64,000 nucleotides of DNA, taken from NCBI GenBank assembly GCA_950054485.1, contig CATLPD010000001.1, positions 434,001 to 498,000 on the forward strand. The letters are read 5' to 3'. The position numbers and the translations under genes are program-made. The notes beneath the pieces were generated by a model. It did no database searches and had not been told where the DNA came from. It saw only the letters and a program-made list of their open reading frames with translations. Source of the DNA: an uncultured Alphaproteobacteria bacterium (GTDB lineage Bacteria; Pseudomonadota; Alphaproteobacteria; Micavibrionales; CSBR16-224). This document shows, piece after piece, positions 42,872 through 50,831 of the stretch; position 1 is the first letter of the stretch; every line of letters begins with the position of its first letter.

Positions 42872-42897
42872 GGAACGTTCCGGGGGCTCAAGACGTT
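42872..42897 (+). promoter_or_regulatory. EcfG-type promoter upstream of the DUF1328 gene
   Basis: GGAAC (42872-42876), 17 bp, CGTT (42894-42897). This is the exact consensus known for alphaproteobacterial EcfG general-stress sigma factors. The DUF1328 ATG is 33 bp downstream. Confidence 0.75.
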
Positions 42898-42930
42898 TGT
42901 ATTATGTAGAAAATCATAAAGGAGGCTGAC

Positions 42931-43107
42931 ATGTTGAATATGGCCCTGTTATTTTTAGTAATCGCCCTGATTGCGGGCGTATTGGGGTTTGGCGGCGTTG
43001 CAACAGTTTCTGTCGAATTGGCGCAAATTCTGTTTTTTGTATTTATCGTGTTGTTTATATTGGCGGCCATCGTACATGCCTTTAAAGGCCGTAAACCGCC
43101 TGTCTGA
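42931..43107 (+). CDS. DUF1328 small membrane protein (YtjA family)
   Basis: 58 residues with two hydrophobic helices: MLNMALLFLVIALIAGVLGFGG and LAQILFFVFIVLFILAAIV, then a basic tail GRKPPV. This is the DUF1328/YtjA family, often stress-induced in proteobacteria. Strong ribosome site (AAAGGAGG). It is directly under the EcfG-type promoter and ahead of a terminator, so it is probably a single-gene stress unit. Its role is unknown. Confidence 0.85.
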   Translation: MLNMALLFLVIALIAGVLGFGGVATVSVELAQILFFVFIVLFILAAIVHAFKGRKPPV

Positions 43108-43128
43108 TAAAAGAGAGGACAAGAAAAT

Positions 43129-43156
43129 GGGCGCCTTGAAAGGTGCTCTTTTTTTT
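43129..43156 (+). terminator. Rho-independent terminator of the DUF1328 gene
   Basis: GGGCGCC (43129-43135) pairs, with two G-T, with GGTGCTC (43142-43148); eight T follow. It separates the stress gene from the histidine kinase. Confidence 0.7.
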
Positions 43157-43204
43157 CTTGTTCAAAACATATAAAATAGGGTCCTAAGTATCTTTGAAAA
43201 GCTG

Positions 43205-45466
43205 ATGTACCAGAGAACAAAACGCATATTTTTTCGCAATTCGCTGATTTTTGCATTGGCGCTGGTCGTCTGTACCGGTTTTTTGACGCTGTTTATGCTG
43301 AAAAATCACGGCCTGAACAAAAACGCACAATATGATATCGAATATACAGCGCGCACGCTGGAAAAAACGGGGCGTTTTTCCGAAAATCTGCAGGATATGA
43401 TTTCGAATGCCATTAATTATTCGATGATCAAGGAAGAAAAATATCTTGAACAATTCCTGAGCAAGAGCCAGACCATTCAGACCAACATGGAAAGCCTGTT
43501 TCTGTTGGTTGAAGGTGACAAGGTACAGGAAGATCGCACCAAGGATTTGCAGCAGAACTTCACACGATTTAAAGAACAGCTGGAGACACAGTCGCAGGAT
43601 GCGCAGACACAAAATTATGTCGATACGAAAATCTCGGATTATGCCGAACGCCTGCGGGCACGTATGCTGGCGATTCACGGGGATATTTTACGTGATGAAA
43701 ACGAAAAGCTGAGAAACGAGATTCTGAAATCGCGCAACGAAAAAGACACTTATTTCCGTCTGCTTATCTTCGGTATTTTTGCCGGTGCCATTTTACTGTT
43801 TATTCTGAACAGCTTTTTATACCGCGCGCAATCCGGCCGACTGAACGTTGAAGAAAAACTTCAGATTAACGAGGAGCGCTTTAAACTGGCCATTGAAGGA
43901 ACCAATGACGGTATCTTCGATTGGGATTTGCGCACCAACAAAGTGTTCTATTCGGCACAGTTTTTCCAAATGCTGGGCTATGAAACCGAAGATATGAACG
44001 GGACCTTGGAAAACTTTAACACCCTTTTGCATCCCGAAGATTTTGATCGTATGTGGGATTATACCAATCGCTATCTGGCAGGTGAAATTCCCGAATATAT
44101 ATCATCATTCCGTATGAAGCATAAAAACGGCAATTGGGTCTGGATTCAATCGCGCGCCAAGGCGCTGTATGATTATTACGGCGCGCCGATCAGAATGGTG
44201 GGGGCGCATTCCGATATTACCTATTTGAAGGAATATCAGGAATTTCTGAAACGTGAAAAACAGCATGCGGAAAAAGCCAATATCGCAAAAAGTGAATTTT
44301 TGGCACATATGAGCCATGAAATCCGCACCCCTTTAACCGCGATCAATGGCATTGCCGAGATTTTTGAAAAAAACATCGACCAATTTAATGAAAAACAGCA
44401 GCGACTGGTTAAAACGCTTAAGAATTCAACGTCCAGCCTGAAAGACCTGATCAATGATATTCTGGACTTTTCCAAGATTGAAGAAGGGCAAATCCGTCTG
44501 GAATATGAAGAGGTTATTTTATCGCCCTTCTTTGACCAGATCTATCAGCTGACGTCGATTCAGGCGTCTGAAAAGAATATCGATTATTTCATGGATTATC
44601 AGGAATTGGAGCATGAAAAGATTCATGCCGATCCGATCCGTTTGCGCCAGATCATGATTAACCTGATCGGAAATGCGCTGAAATTTACAAAAGAGGGATC
44701 GGTCAGCGTCGAAGTTACGAAAGAGACCTATAATCAAGAAAATATGCTGAAAATCGAGGTGCGCGATACGGGTATCGGGATTCCGGCCGATCGCCTTGAT
44801 GTTATTTTCGAACGTTTTAAACAGTCGGATGATTCGATATCCAGGTCCTATGGCGGAACGGGTCTTGGTCTTTCGATATCGAAAAAGCTGGTTGATATGA
44901 TGGGTGGCATCATTCGGGTTGAAAGTACCGAGGGTGAAGGATCGGTCTTTTGGGTAATGGTCCCGATCGAACGCGCCGAAGCCGGCAGCAGCCTGAATAT
45001 TAAGAATATCGAGGAAGCCCCCAAAGAAAAGCCGAAGAAAGCAAAAAGCCGTAAAGCGGTTAATGATGATAAAGGCGTAAATAAAAAGCTGAGTGGAAAG
45101 CGCGTTCTGATTGTTGAGGATTATGAAGGAAATGTCGTTATTCTGGGCTATATTCTTGATCAAATGGAATTGGAATTTGATGTTGCGGTCAACGGTGTTG
45201 AAGCGCTGGAGAAATGTAAAACTACGGATTACGACCTTATATTAATGGATATTCAAATGCCCATGATGGACGGTTATACGGCAACCCGTCAGATCCGCAT
45301 GCAAGAAGACGGTAAAACCGATAAGGCGATTCCGATTATCGGTATGACCGCCCACGCCCTGATCGGGGATAAGGAGAAATGCCTGGCTGCGGGTATGAAT
45401 GCCTATGTGCCTAAACCGATTAATGAAAATGACCTGCGTGAAGAAATCGTGCGCCTGATATCCTAA
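43205..45466 (+). CDS. Hybrid sensor histidine kinase/response regulator
   Basis: 753 residues. Two membrane helices at about 9-31 and 184-206 enclose a helical periplasmic sensor; a PAS domain follows (about 220-335) with NDGIFDWDLRTNKVFY. The HisKA site is His371 in SHEIRTPLTAI, then HATPase motifs NLIGNALKFTKEG, DTGIGIPADRL and GGTGLGLSISKKL. A Lys-rich linker leads to a C-terminal receiver domain with Asp682 in LILMDIQMPMMDG. It probably feeds a phosphorelay to an Hpt protein not present here. The regulator and sigma genes at 47876-49347 are plausible partners but separated by four unrelated genes. Starts 48 bp after the terminator. Confidence 0.9.
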   Translation: MYQRTKRIFFRNSLIFALALVVCTGFLTLFMLKNHGLNKNAQYDIEYTARTLEKTGRFSENLQDMISNAINYSMIKEEKYLEQFLSKSQTIQTNMESLFLLVEGDKVQEDRTKDLQQNFTRFKEQLETQSQDAQTQNYVDTKISDYAERLRARMLAIHGDILRDENEKLRNEILKSRNEKDTYFRLLIFGIFAGAILLFILNSFLYRAQSGRLNVEEKLQINEERFKLAIEGTNDGIFDWDLRTNKVFYSAQFFQMLGYETEDMNGTLENFNTLLHPEDFDRMWDYTNRYLAGEIPEYISSFRMKHKNGNWVWIQSRAKALYDYYGAPIRMVGAHSDITYLKEYQEFLKREKQHAEKANIAKSEFLAHMSHEIRTPLTAINGIAEIFEKNIDQFNEKQQRLVKTLKNSTSSLKDLINDILDFSKIEEGQIRLEYEEVILSPFFDQIYQLTSIQASEKNIDYFMDYQELEHEKIHADPIRLRQIMINLIGNALKFTKEGSVSVEVTKETYNQENMLKIEVRDTGIGIPADRLDVIFERFKQSDDSISRSYGGTGLGLSISKKLVDMMGGIIRVESTEGEGSVFWVMVPIERAEAGSSLNIKNIEEAPKEKPKKAKSRKAVNDDKGVNKKLSGKRVLIVEDYEGNVVILGYILDQMELEFDVAVNGVEALEKCKTTDYDLILMDIQMPMMDGYTATRQIRMQEDGKTDKAIPIIGMTAHALIGDKEKCLAAGMNAYVPKPINENDLREEIVRLIS

Positions 45467-45491
45467 TTAATACTTTAAGCTCTGTTTTTAT

Positions 45492-45520
45492 TTGACAAAA
45501 AACTAACATTATGTTAAATT
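45492..45520 (+). promoter_or_regulatory. Sigma70-like promoter for the four tandem paralogs
   Basis: TTGACA (45492-45497), 17-bp spacer, TAAATT (45515-45520); ATG at 45560. No other promoter is obvious between the four genes. Confidence 0.55.
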
Positions 45521-45559
45521 ACCACAACTTTAAAAATAGTTTTAAAACAGGTGTTAACA

Positions 45560-46078
45560 ATGTCTAAAATAGCAAATTTGGATTCTCTTTCAAAAGTCGC
45601 GAACGCAGTTGCCAACCCTGTCGCGGAAAAAGAGCGTATTTGCGCCCGCTTTCACCAAGAAGTTGTCGAGAATATTAAACCGTTATTTGATGCCTATCTA
45701 TATGCCTATAACAAAACGGAATCCCAGCCGCGCTGTCAGGAAGTTGAAATTAGAATGGACGAAACGATTCCCTCGGTTTCAATAAGGCTTTATTGCGGCC
45801 GCGAATGGAGGAAACCGGACAATCTGCTAATACATTATGTCCGTGACAAAAATGGCTATACGATCTTTCAAAGCGACCGGCGTTATAAAGGCAGAATGGA
45901 AGTGTTCCAACGTGGAGTGTCCCTTGATGATGTTGTGAACCATTTTATTAGCAGAGTTTCAAAAAAGGACGATGCCTTCAGCAAAGCCATAGGTAAATAT
46001 AAAGAAAAGCTGGAGCGCAAGCAAAAGCCTTTGCTGGAACGCTGGGGCCTAAAAAAACCCAAGCCGGACGGAAACTAG
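45560..46078 (+). CDS. Tandem paralog family, member 1
   Basis: About 172 residues, soluble, unknown family. Plan shared by the four genes: an N-terminal LSKVANAV-type helix (residues about 8-18); a helix EVVENIKPLFDAYLYAYNKTES at 32-53; strands with SVSIRLYCGREWRKPDNLLIHYV; and a C-terminal helix KDDAFSKAIGKYKEKLERKQKP before LLERWGLKKP. The family core looks like alpha/beta with a long C-terminal helix. No secretion signal, membrane segment or catalytic triad is seen. Promoter at 45492-45520 and a ribosome site (AGG) before ATG 45560. Confidence 0.6.
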   Translation: MSKIANLDSLSKVANAVANPVAEKERICARFHQEVVENIKPLFDAYLYAYNKTESQPRCQEVEIRMDETIPSVSIRLYCGREWRKPDNLLIHYVRDKNGYTIFQSDRRYKGRMEVFQRGVSLDDVVNHFISRVSKKDDAFSKAIGKYKEKLERKQKPLLERWGLKKPKPDGN

Positions 46079-46090
46079 GATCGAATAAAA

Positions 46091-46642
46091 ATGGTAAAGA
46101 AGGTTAATATCAAATCGTTAAAGGCTGTAGCAAATGCCGTAGTAAAGCCTGTTGAAGACAAGGAACAACGCGCTGCTAATGAGGCTGCCCGTAAAAAAGC
46201 CCTGTGCGCCGAATATCTGGAAGAAATTAATGCGAATATCAAACCGCTGTTTGATGCGTATCGCTATGCCTATGCGAAGACTCAGGGGCGTTCAAACGCC
46301 TATGTTAAGGGACGTAATGAAACCGAAATCATTCGTGATGAAATGAAGCCCGAAGTCAGAATATCGCTGTATCGTGGCACATCCAGCTGGAGCCAAGACA
46401 ATATGCGTTTAAGGTTTGAATTGACTGAAGGCGGATATGTCCAAAGAGATTATAGGGGAGGTTACCTTGCTAAAGGTCTGACGTTGGACAGTGTAACAGA
46501 AATTTTCACCGATTATATCAAAGGCCAGTCGGATGACTTCAAGAAACATTTTGCAGCTTATATCGATTATCTAGAGCGCAAACAAAAGCCATTTCTACAA
46601 CGTTGGGGTATTACAAAGTCCAAAGCCCCGAGCGGAAATTAA
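46091..46642 (+). CDS. Tandem paralog family, member 2
   Basis: 183 residues. It carries the same elements: SLKAVANAV, then EEINANIKPLFDAYRYAYAKTQ, MKPEVRISLYRGTSSWSQDN and FKKHFAAYIDYLERKQKP followed by FLQRWGITK. It is about 12 residues longer, from an extra N-terminal charged helix (DKEQRAANEAARKKA). Gap to member 1 is 12 bp. The closeness to member 1 (DAYxYAYxKT, LERKQKPxLxRWG) shows these two are the most recent duplicates. Confidence 0.6.
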   Translation: MVKKVNIKSLKAVANAVVKPVEDKEQRAANEAARKKALCAEYLEEINANIKPLFDAYRYAYAKTQGRSNAYVKGRNETEIIRDEMKPEVRISLYRGTSSWSQDNMRLRFELTEGGYVQRDYRGGYLAKGLTLDSVTEIFTDYIKGQSDDFKKHFAAYIDYLERKQKPFLQRWGITKSKAPSGN

Positions 46643-46652
46643 GAGAGACAAG

Positions 46653-47150
46653 ATGAGCAACCTGTCAAAAATCGCCAATGAAATAATGGATAAAGCCAAA
46701 GCTGAAAAAAGCATAAAGGCTGAAAAAGAGTCTCAGGAAAAGACATTTCAGGAAAAAAGAAAACAAAAACTGGAAGATGATCTGGGTCCTATTATGCAGG
46801 CCTATGCATATGCCAACAATAAAACGGAGCTTAATCGCCTTAATGCAAAAACGCAAAGATATGCCGGCGGGGTCGGTATTGAAATGTGTAACCGTCGCTC
46901 CGGTTCAATTTTCTTTGCTGTGCACTTGATGGACGAAGGGGAATATTTGTTAAAAGGTATTGCTTTTCCATCAGATCAGGAAAATGGTCAGCTGCCGCTG
47001 GAAACAGTAATAAAATCCCTGACCGCGGAAATTTCAAAAAAAGATGATACGTTCAAGCGTCATTTTAAGGCCTATAGTGATAAGCAGGAGCGTAAAAAAC
47101 TGCCAATGCTTCAGCGCTTAGGCTTTAAAAAACAACCTAGAGGCAATTAA
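46653..47150 (+). CDS. Tandem paralog family, member 3
   Basis: 165 residues, the most diverged member: LSKIANEIMDKAKAEKS, then LGPIMQAYAYANNKTELNRL, GIEMCNRRSGSIFFAVHLM and DDTFKRHFKAYSDKQERKKLP before MLQRLGFKK. The YAYAxNKT and LQRxGxKK features hold, but the WG of members 1 and 2 is lost. Starts 10 bp after member 2 with a ribosome site (AGAGAGAC). Its stop overlaps the next start by one base (TAATG), so member 4 is translationally coupled. Confidence 0.6.
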   Translation: MSNLSKIANEIMDKAKAEKSIKAEKESQEKTFQEKRKQKLEDDLGPIMQAYAYANNKTELNRLNAKTQRYAGGVGIEMCNRRSGSIFFAVHLMDEGEYLLKGIAFPSDQENGQLPLETVIKSLTAEISKKDDTFKRHFKAYSDKQERKKLPMLQRLGFKKQPRGN

Positions 47151-47680
47151 TGAAACAGATAAGCGATAAATCACTAACCGAAATTGCCCGCGGCGTGATG
47201 GTTGATAGCAGTCCACGGGAAATTGAGAGAGTTCGTAAAAACCTTCAAAATGAATATACGGCCGAAATTAATAACAAATTGATGCCGTTACTGAAGGCCT
47301 ATGTATACGCATATAAAAGAACCGTTAAAACGGGCCTTCTTGATACGGTACATAGAAAAATAGTGATGACACGAAACGACAATGAATCATATGTGACCGT
47401 GCGTCTTTTCTGCGGAACCAGATATTTCCAGAACGATAATTTTGTTATCGGATTTACTCGTGACGCAGATGGTTATAGCAAGAATATGGCCACCTTGGAT
47501 TATGGTTTTCGAAAAGCGATGAGCCTGGATGCAGCCCTGAATGAAATCATGGACAAGGTTTCCACAAAAAATGAAAGTTTTAAGGCCTATTTCAAGGAGA
47601 GTCTGGAAAAGCAAGAGCGTGCCAAAGGCTCTTTTTTCAAACGCGTCTTTAATAGAAAACCGGCTGTGCCAAAGAATTGA
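47150..47680 (+). CDS. Tandem paralog family, member 4
   Basis: 176 residues: SLTEIARGVMV, NNKLMPLLKAYVYAYKRTVK, YVTVRLFCGTRYFQNDNFVIGF, ESFKAYFKESLEKQERAKGS, ending FNRKPAVPKN. It keeps the RLxCGxxxxxxDN strand motif of member 1 and the AYxYAYKxT helix. It closes the tandem and is followed by a strong terminator at 47704-47735. Confidence 0.6.
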   Translation: MKQISDKSLTEIARGVMVDSSPREIERVRKNLQNEYTAEINNKLMPLLKAYVYAYKRTVKTGLLDTVHRKIVMTRNDNESYVTVRLFCGTRYFQNDNFVIGFTRDADGYSKNMATLDYGFRKAMSLDAALNEIMDKVSTKNESFKAYFKESLEKQERAKGSFFKRVFNRKPAVPKN

Positions 47681-47703
47681 AAATCTTTTACTATGAACAC
47701 GAG

Positions 47704-47735
47704 AAAAGAGCCGGGGGGTAGATCCCGGCTCTTTT
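47704..47735 (+). terminator. Strong terminator after the four-gene tandem
   Basis: A 12-bp stem AAAAGAGCCGGG (47704-47715) pairs with CCCGGCTCTTTT (47724-47735) around a GGGTAGAT loop. Symmetry means it could also act for the minus-strand sigma gene, whose stop is at 47876. Confidence 0.85.
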
Positions 47736-47875
47736 GTAAGTGGCTTGAAGTCGTCGTTGTGGATAATAAGAAGGTTTCAAGCTTTATGTTGTGCAAATAT
47801 ATCGTCGGCTAGGGCCTTTGAGAATTTGCGGTTTAACGGGTCCGGAGGGTCAGGCCGGGAAACCCGAGTAAATCC

Positions 47876-48442
47876 TTATGCTGCCATACGGGCAAGCTTT
47901 TCAGAGTAAGTGTTCGTGATATGTGGCACGACGTTCGCTCTTTGTGTTAAACGTTTTTCGGTCTGCATCGCCAATTCCAGGTTTGATCTGGCACGTGAAA
48001 GACGTGATCTAACTGTGCCAACCGGAATATCTAGTGATTTGGCAACTTCGGCATATTCCATACCCTGTACGCAAACCAGAATAATAATCTCTTTATGTTC
48101 ATCAGATAGTGTGTTCATTGCCTGTTCAACCTGCAGAACCTCGATTTTCGTATCCTGATCAGCCTCAATTGACTGTTTTTCAAGATATGTATCAGGATCA
48201 TACTGTGTTTCAAATTTTGTCTTGCGACGGTAATTTGATACGAACAAGTTATACATGATACGTGATGTCCATTTGAAAAGGTTTGAACCTTCTTTGAACA
48301 GGTGTTTCTTTTCCAAAGCACGAACACATGTATTGTGTAGCAGATCTTCTGCGTCTGCTGTGTTGCGTGTCAGTTTGTACGCGAATTTTTTTAGACCGTT
48401 CAACTCTTGTGTTAATTCTTCAGGGGCAAACATTTTTAACAT
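47876..48442 (-). CDS. EcfG-like ECF sigma factor
   Basis: 188 residues, ECF sigma with region 2 (about 10-85: LKKFAYKLTRNTADAEDLLHNT, FKWTSRIMYNLFVSNYRRK) and region 4 (about 110-165: LSDEHKEIIILVCVQGMEYAEV, SLDIPVGTVRSRLSRARS). It resembles EcfG/ECF15, the alphaproteobacterial general stress sigma, whose -35 is GGAAC. Such motifs are present nearby, which supports the assignment. The usual partners PhyR and NepR are not in the window. It is divergent from an OmpR-type regulator, sharing a 170-bp AT-rich region. The 20 C-terminal residues are outside region 4. Confidence 0.8.
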   Translation of the reverse strand: MLKMFAPEELTQELNGLKKFAYKLTRNTADAEDLLHNTCVRALEKKHLFKEGSNLFKWTSRIMYNLFVSNYRRKTKFETQYDPDTYLEKQSIEADQDTKIEVLQVEQAMNTLSDEHKEIIILVCVQGMEYAEVAKSLDIPVGTVRSRLSRARSNLELAMQTEKRLTQRANVVPHITNTYSEKLARMAA

Positions 48443-48612
48443 CCTTTGTTTGTGTTGCTGTCTACCCTTTCAATATGCCCCCCCGATGTATCCGCATTTT
48501 GTCGCGAATGTTTCATTTTTGAAAAAAAATGTATCTGTTGTGTAACATTTCGTGGATTTATGCGTATGTACATCGTATAACTATAGGAATTAAAAAAACG
48601 GAAACATAAGAA

Positions 48613-49347
48613 TTGCCCAATAAAAACAAAGTATTATTCATTGATGACGATGACGGCCTGCAGATTGTTGTCGGCGATTACTTGGAAGATAACGGATTTG
48701 AAGTGATCGGCGCCCAAAACGGTGAGGATGCGAAAAAAGCCGTAAAGGAGAATCAGGATTTTAACGTGATTCTGTTGGACCTGACCCTGCCCGATACGCA
48801 GGGATTCGCCCTGTTGCCTGAATTAACAGCCTCGGGCGCGCCGGTTATTATTATCAGTGGCAAGACCGATACCACTGAAAAAATCGTGGGTCTCGAAATG
48901 GGCGCAGATGATTACATTACAAAGCCTTTTGAAATGCGTGAATTATATGCGCGGATCAAGGCCGTGATGCGCCGCGTTGATAAGCCGGCCGATTCGGTTA
49001 CGGACGCGCCAGTCGAGAAAAAAGCTCAGAAGAAAATCGAATTCAAAGAATTTTACATGGATCCGTCGCAATATCAGGTTTTTGATGCAAATGGCGAATC
49101 GTTGGATTTTACAACCGGTGAATATAATCTGCTGGAAGCTTTGGCATCATCACCGAATCATGTTTTAACGCGTGAATATCTGTTTGATCTGACACGAGAC
49201 GGTAAATTTGATGTTTATGACCGTGCAATTGATATTCAGGTTGCGCGTATTCGCAAAAAACTGTCACCCGCGACTGGTGAAAAAGAAGTCATTAAGACCG
49301 TGCGTGGTGTCGGCTATATGCTATCGACGGACGAGATGGCCGCTTAA
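48613..49347 (+). CDS. OmpR-family response regulator
   Basis: 244 residues. Receiver domain with Asp56 in ILLDLTLPDTQG, the DDDD-type acidic pocket (FIDDDDG) and Lys in YITKPF; then a winged-helix DNA-binding domain with FTTGEYNLLEAL, VLTREYLFDLTRDGK and IDIQVARIRKKL ending in VRGVGYML. Start is TTG 48613; no in-frame ATG exists near it. It lies opposite the sigma gene and might receive phosphate from the hybrid kinase at 43205, although no HPt protein is encoded between. Confidence 0.9.
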   Translation: MPNKNKVLFIDDDDGLQIVVGDYLEDNGFEVIGAQNGEDAKKAVKENQDFNVILLDLTLPDTQGFALLPELTASGAPVIIISGKTDTTEKIVGLEMGADDYITKPFEMRELYARIKAVMRRVDKPADSVTDAPVEKKAQKKIEFKEFYMDPSQYQVFDANGESLDFTTGEYNLLEALASSPNHVLTREYLFDLTRDGKFDVYDRAIDIQVARIRKKLSPATGEKEVIKTVRGVGYMLSTDEMAA

Positions 49348-49431
49348 CGCACCCGAAATTCCTAAAAAAAGATTCATATATAAAAGATTCATATATATAT
49401 GTGTAATATTTTCGATCAGATGAAAATATTC

Positions 49432-49457
49432 GGAACCTTTATTGTTTTTGCAGGTAT
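49432..49457 (+). promoter_or_regulatory. GGAAC-type promoter for the YqjD-like operon
   Basis: GGAAC (49432-49436), 17 bp, then GTAT (49454-49457). The -35 matches EcfG exactly while the -10 is weaker than CGTT. The same GGAAC-N17-GTAT pair recurs at 51816. It lies 51 bp before the YqjD-like ATG. Confidence 0.5.
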
Positions 49458-49508
49458 GTAGTCATGTATGACAAACATGAAATACATGAAAATTTAAGGA
49501 GACTAAAC

Positions 49509-49832
49509 ATGGCCCGCAAAAAAACAAAAACAGAAATTGAAAGACTGGAAGACGAAATCCACGAGCTGGAATCGACCGTCGTTCAATTAAAGCAAGACCT
49601 GAAAAAAGATACAGGTGTTGCGTATGATTCAATGAAGACATCACTTTATAATTCTAAAGAGATCGCAAAAGATGCCGCGAAAAAACAATGGGCGCACATG
49701 CGTTTGAAAGGTGAAGAGCAAATTCAGGCGACTGAAGAAGCTGTTCGCAAACAACCACTGCGCAGTGTCGGCTTTGCCTTTTTGGGTGGCCTTGTCGCCA
49801 GCCTGTTGGTTCGCCGCGGCGGACGTTCATAA
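49509..49832 (+). CDS. DUF883 (YqjD/ElaB-like) membrane protein
   Basis: About 107 residues. A helical, charged N-terminal two thirds (MARKKTKTEIERLEDEIHELES) is followed by KQPLRSVGFAFLGGLVASLLVRR, a C-terminal membrane anchor with GG and basic flank, the YqjD/ElaB hallmark. In E. coli YqjD binds ribosomes at the membrane in stationary phase, and stress induction is usual for the family. Start ATG 49509 has AAGGAGAC; an upstream in-frame ATG at 49464 is poorer. It heads the YqjD-YqjE-like group after the GGAAC promoter. Confidence 0.82.
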   Translation: MARKKTKTEIERLEDEIHELESTVVQLKQDLKKDTGVAYDSMKTSLYNSKEIAKDAAKKQWAHMRLKGEEQIQATEEAVRKQPLRSVGFAFLGGLVASLLVRRGGRS

Positions 49833-49847
49833 AAGGATATAAATGAA

Positions 49848-50282
49848 ATGCAGCCGGTCTTAAATATACTGGAACAACTGACGTATCAACTCGTCGTCGG
49901 GACGCAAACGGCCAAAGCCTACCGCTTTGGTCCGCTTGCGGTTCTGGGTGTTCTATTTACGGCCGGCTGTCTTTTTCTGGCATTCGGCGTGTTCTGGGGA
50001 TTATCCGAAGAATTCGGCGCGCCGATGGCAGCCATTGTAACGGGCGGTGCCATGATTTTAATTGCAGCCCTGATTTTGTGGTACATGGATATACGTGCCA
50101 GGCAGGCTGTATTAAAAGCAGAAGCCCAGCACCGTGAACTGGTTGCCACTACGCAGAATCTTGCACTTGATGCCGAGATGCTGACACGCGAAATTGAAGA
50201 ATACACATATCAGTCGCCAAAGCAGAGCATGTTATTGTCGGCCTTAGCAGGTTTTCTAATTACAGATATAATAAGAAGGTAA
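49848..50282 (+). CDS. YqjE-like holin-superfamily membrane protein
   Basis: 144 residues. Two helices near 22-48 and 58-82, then a charged C-terminal helical half and a last hydrophobic stretch. The layout and the link to the YqjD-like gene fit the YqjE/putative Actinobacterial Holin-X type. Role unknown; it probably acts with the YqjD-like protein at the membrane. Its TAA overlaps the next ATG by one base, so a 24-residue peptide gene is coupled to it. Confidence 0.75.
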   Translation: MQPVLNILEQLTYQLVVGTQTAKAYRFGPLAVLGVLFTAGCLFLAFGVFWGLSEEFGAPMAAIVTGGAMILIAALILWYMDIRARQAVLKAEAQHRELVATTQNLALDAEMLTREIEEYTYQSPKQSMLLSALAGFLITDIIRR

Positions 50283-50356
50283 TGAATACAAAAACACTCA
50301 TCGTTGTTATTTCGGCCGTTGTACTGGCAGCCCTGATGATGATGGGCATGATGTAA
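50282..50356 (+). CDS. 24-residue membrane micropeptide
   Basis: MNTKTLIVVISAVVLAALMMMG plus two residues: a single hydrophobic helix with a short polar start. It begins inside the YqjE-like stop codon (TAATG), so translation coupling is the main evidence that it is made. A terminator follows at 50393. It could be a small regulator of the YqjD/YqjE-like complex; this is inference. Confidence 0.45.
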   Translation: MNTKTLIVVISAVVLAALMMMGMM

Positions 50357-50392
50357 CCTAAATCCACATACATATATATAAGAATCATTTCA

Positions 50393-50417
50393 GGTCGCAA
50401 AATGCGGCCCTTTTTTT
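50393..50417 (+). terminator. Terminator of the YqjD-like operon
   Basis: GGTCGCA (50393-50399) pairs with TGCGGCC (50403-50409) around AAA, then C and seven T. Confidence 0.75.
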
Positions 50418-50552
50418 ATCGGACGATGCTGTTACAAAACCGATACAGATTTTTTCAAAACCGAAACATTCCGCACATTTTTCCGCAACATTCCCGTCGT
50501 AAGTTTAAAAGGTAATACAGATTAACCCGATAAACAAAACGGAGAATATAAA

Positions 50553-50804
50553 ATGTCATTGATACCAAAACAAATGCCCCACCTGGCACACCCCTTTATC
50601 TCTTCAGTCTATCTGAAAGAAGATTATTCAAAAGGTTTCAAACACGATAAAACACTGATCGTTGAAGTGAACCTGCGCAAAGATACAGGCCAGGCCGATT
50701 ACCAGCGTCTATTGACAGAGTTGCCAAGCTTGACAGCAAAAGCCCAAAGCTACTTTGGACACTTTGAAAACGTAGACATCAGAATGCACCCGACAAAACA
50801 ATAA
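50553..50804 (+). CDS. Small hypothetical soluble protein
   Basis: 83 residues: HLAHPFISSVYLKEDYSKG, then KTLIVEVNLRKDTGQADYQRLL and FENVDIRMHPTKQ. The beta-alpha-beta pattern might suggest a small ferredoxin-like fold, but no family could be named and it lacks the RNA-binding features of hibernation factors. Strong ribosome site (ACGGAG). It may share a transcript with the PRC-barrel gene 27 bp downstream. A region of 196 bp without a gene precedes it. Confidence 0.55.
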   Translation: MSLIPKQMPHLAHPFISSVYLKEDYSKGFKHDKTLIVEVNLRKDTGQADYQRLLTELPSLTAKAQSYFGHFENVDIRMHPTKQ

Positions 50805-50831
50805 AAATAAGAAGACAAAAGGAGAAACAAT

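Noticed and set aside
48443..48612. Sigma/regulator intergenic region as an EcfG-autoregulated promoter
   Set aside because: No GGAAC or GTTCC motif occurs in the gap on either strand, so autoregulation is not supported.
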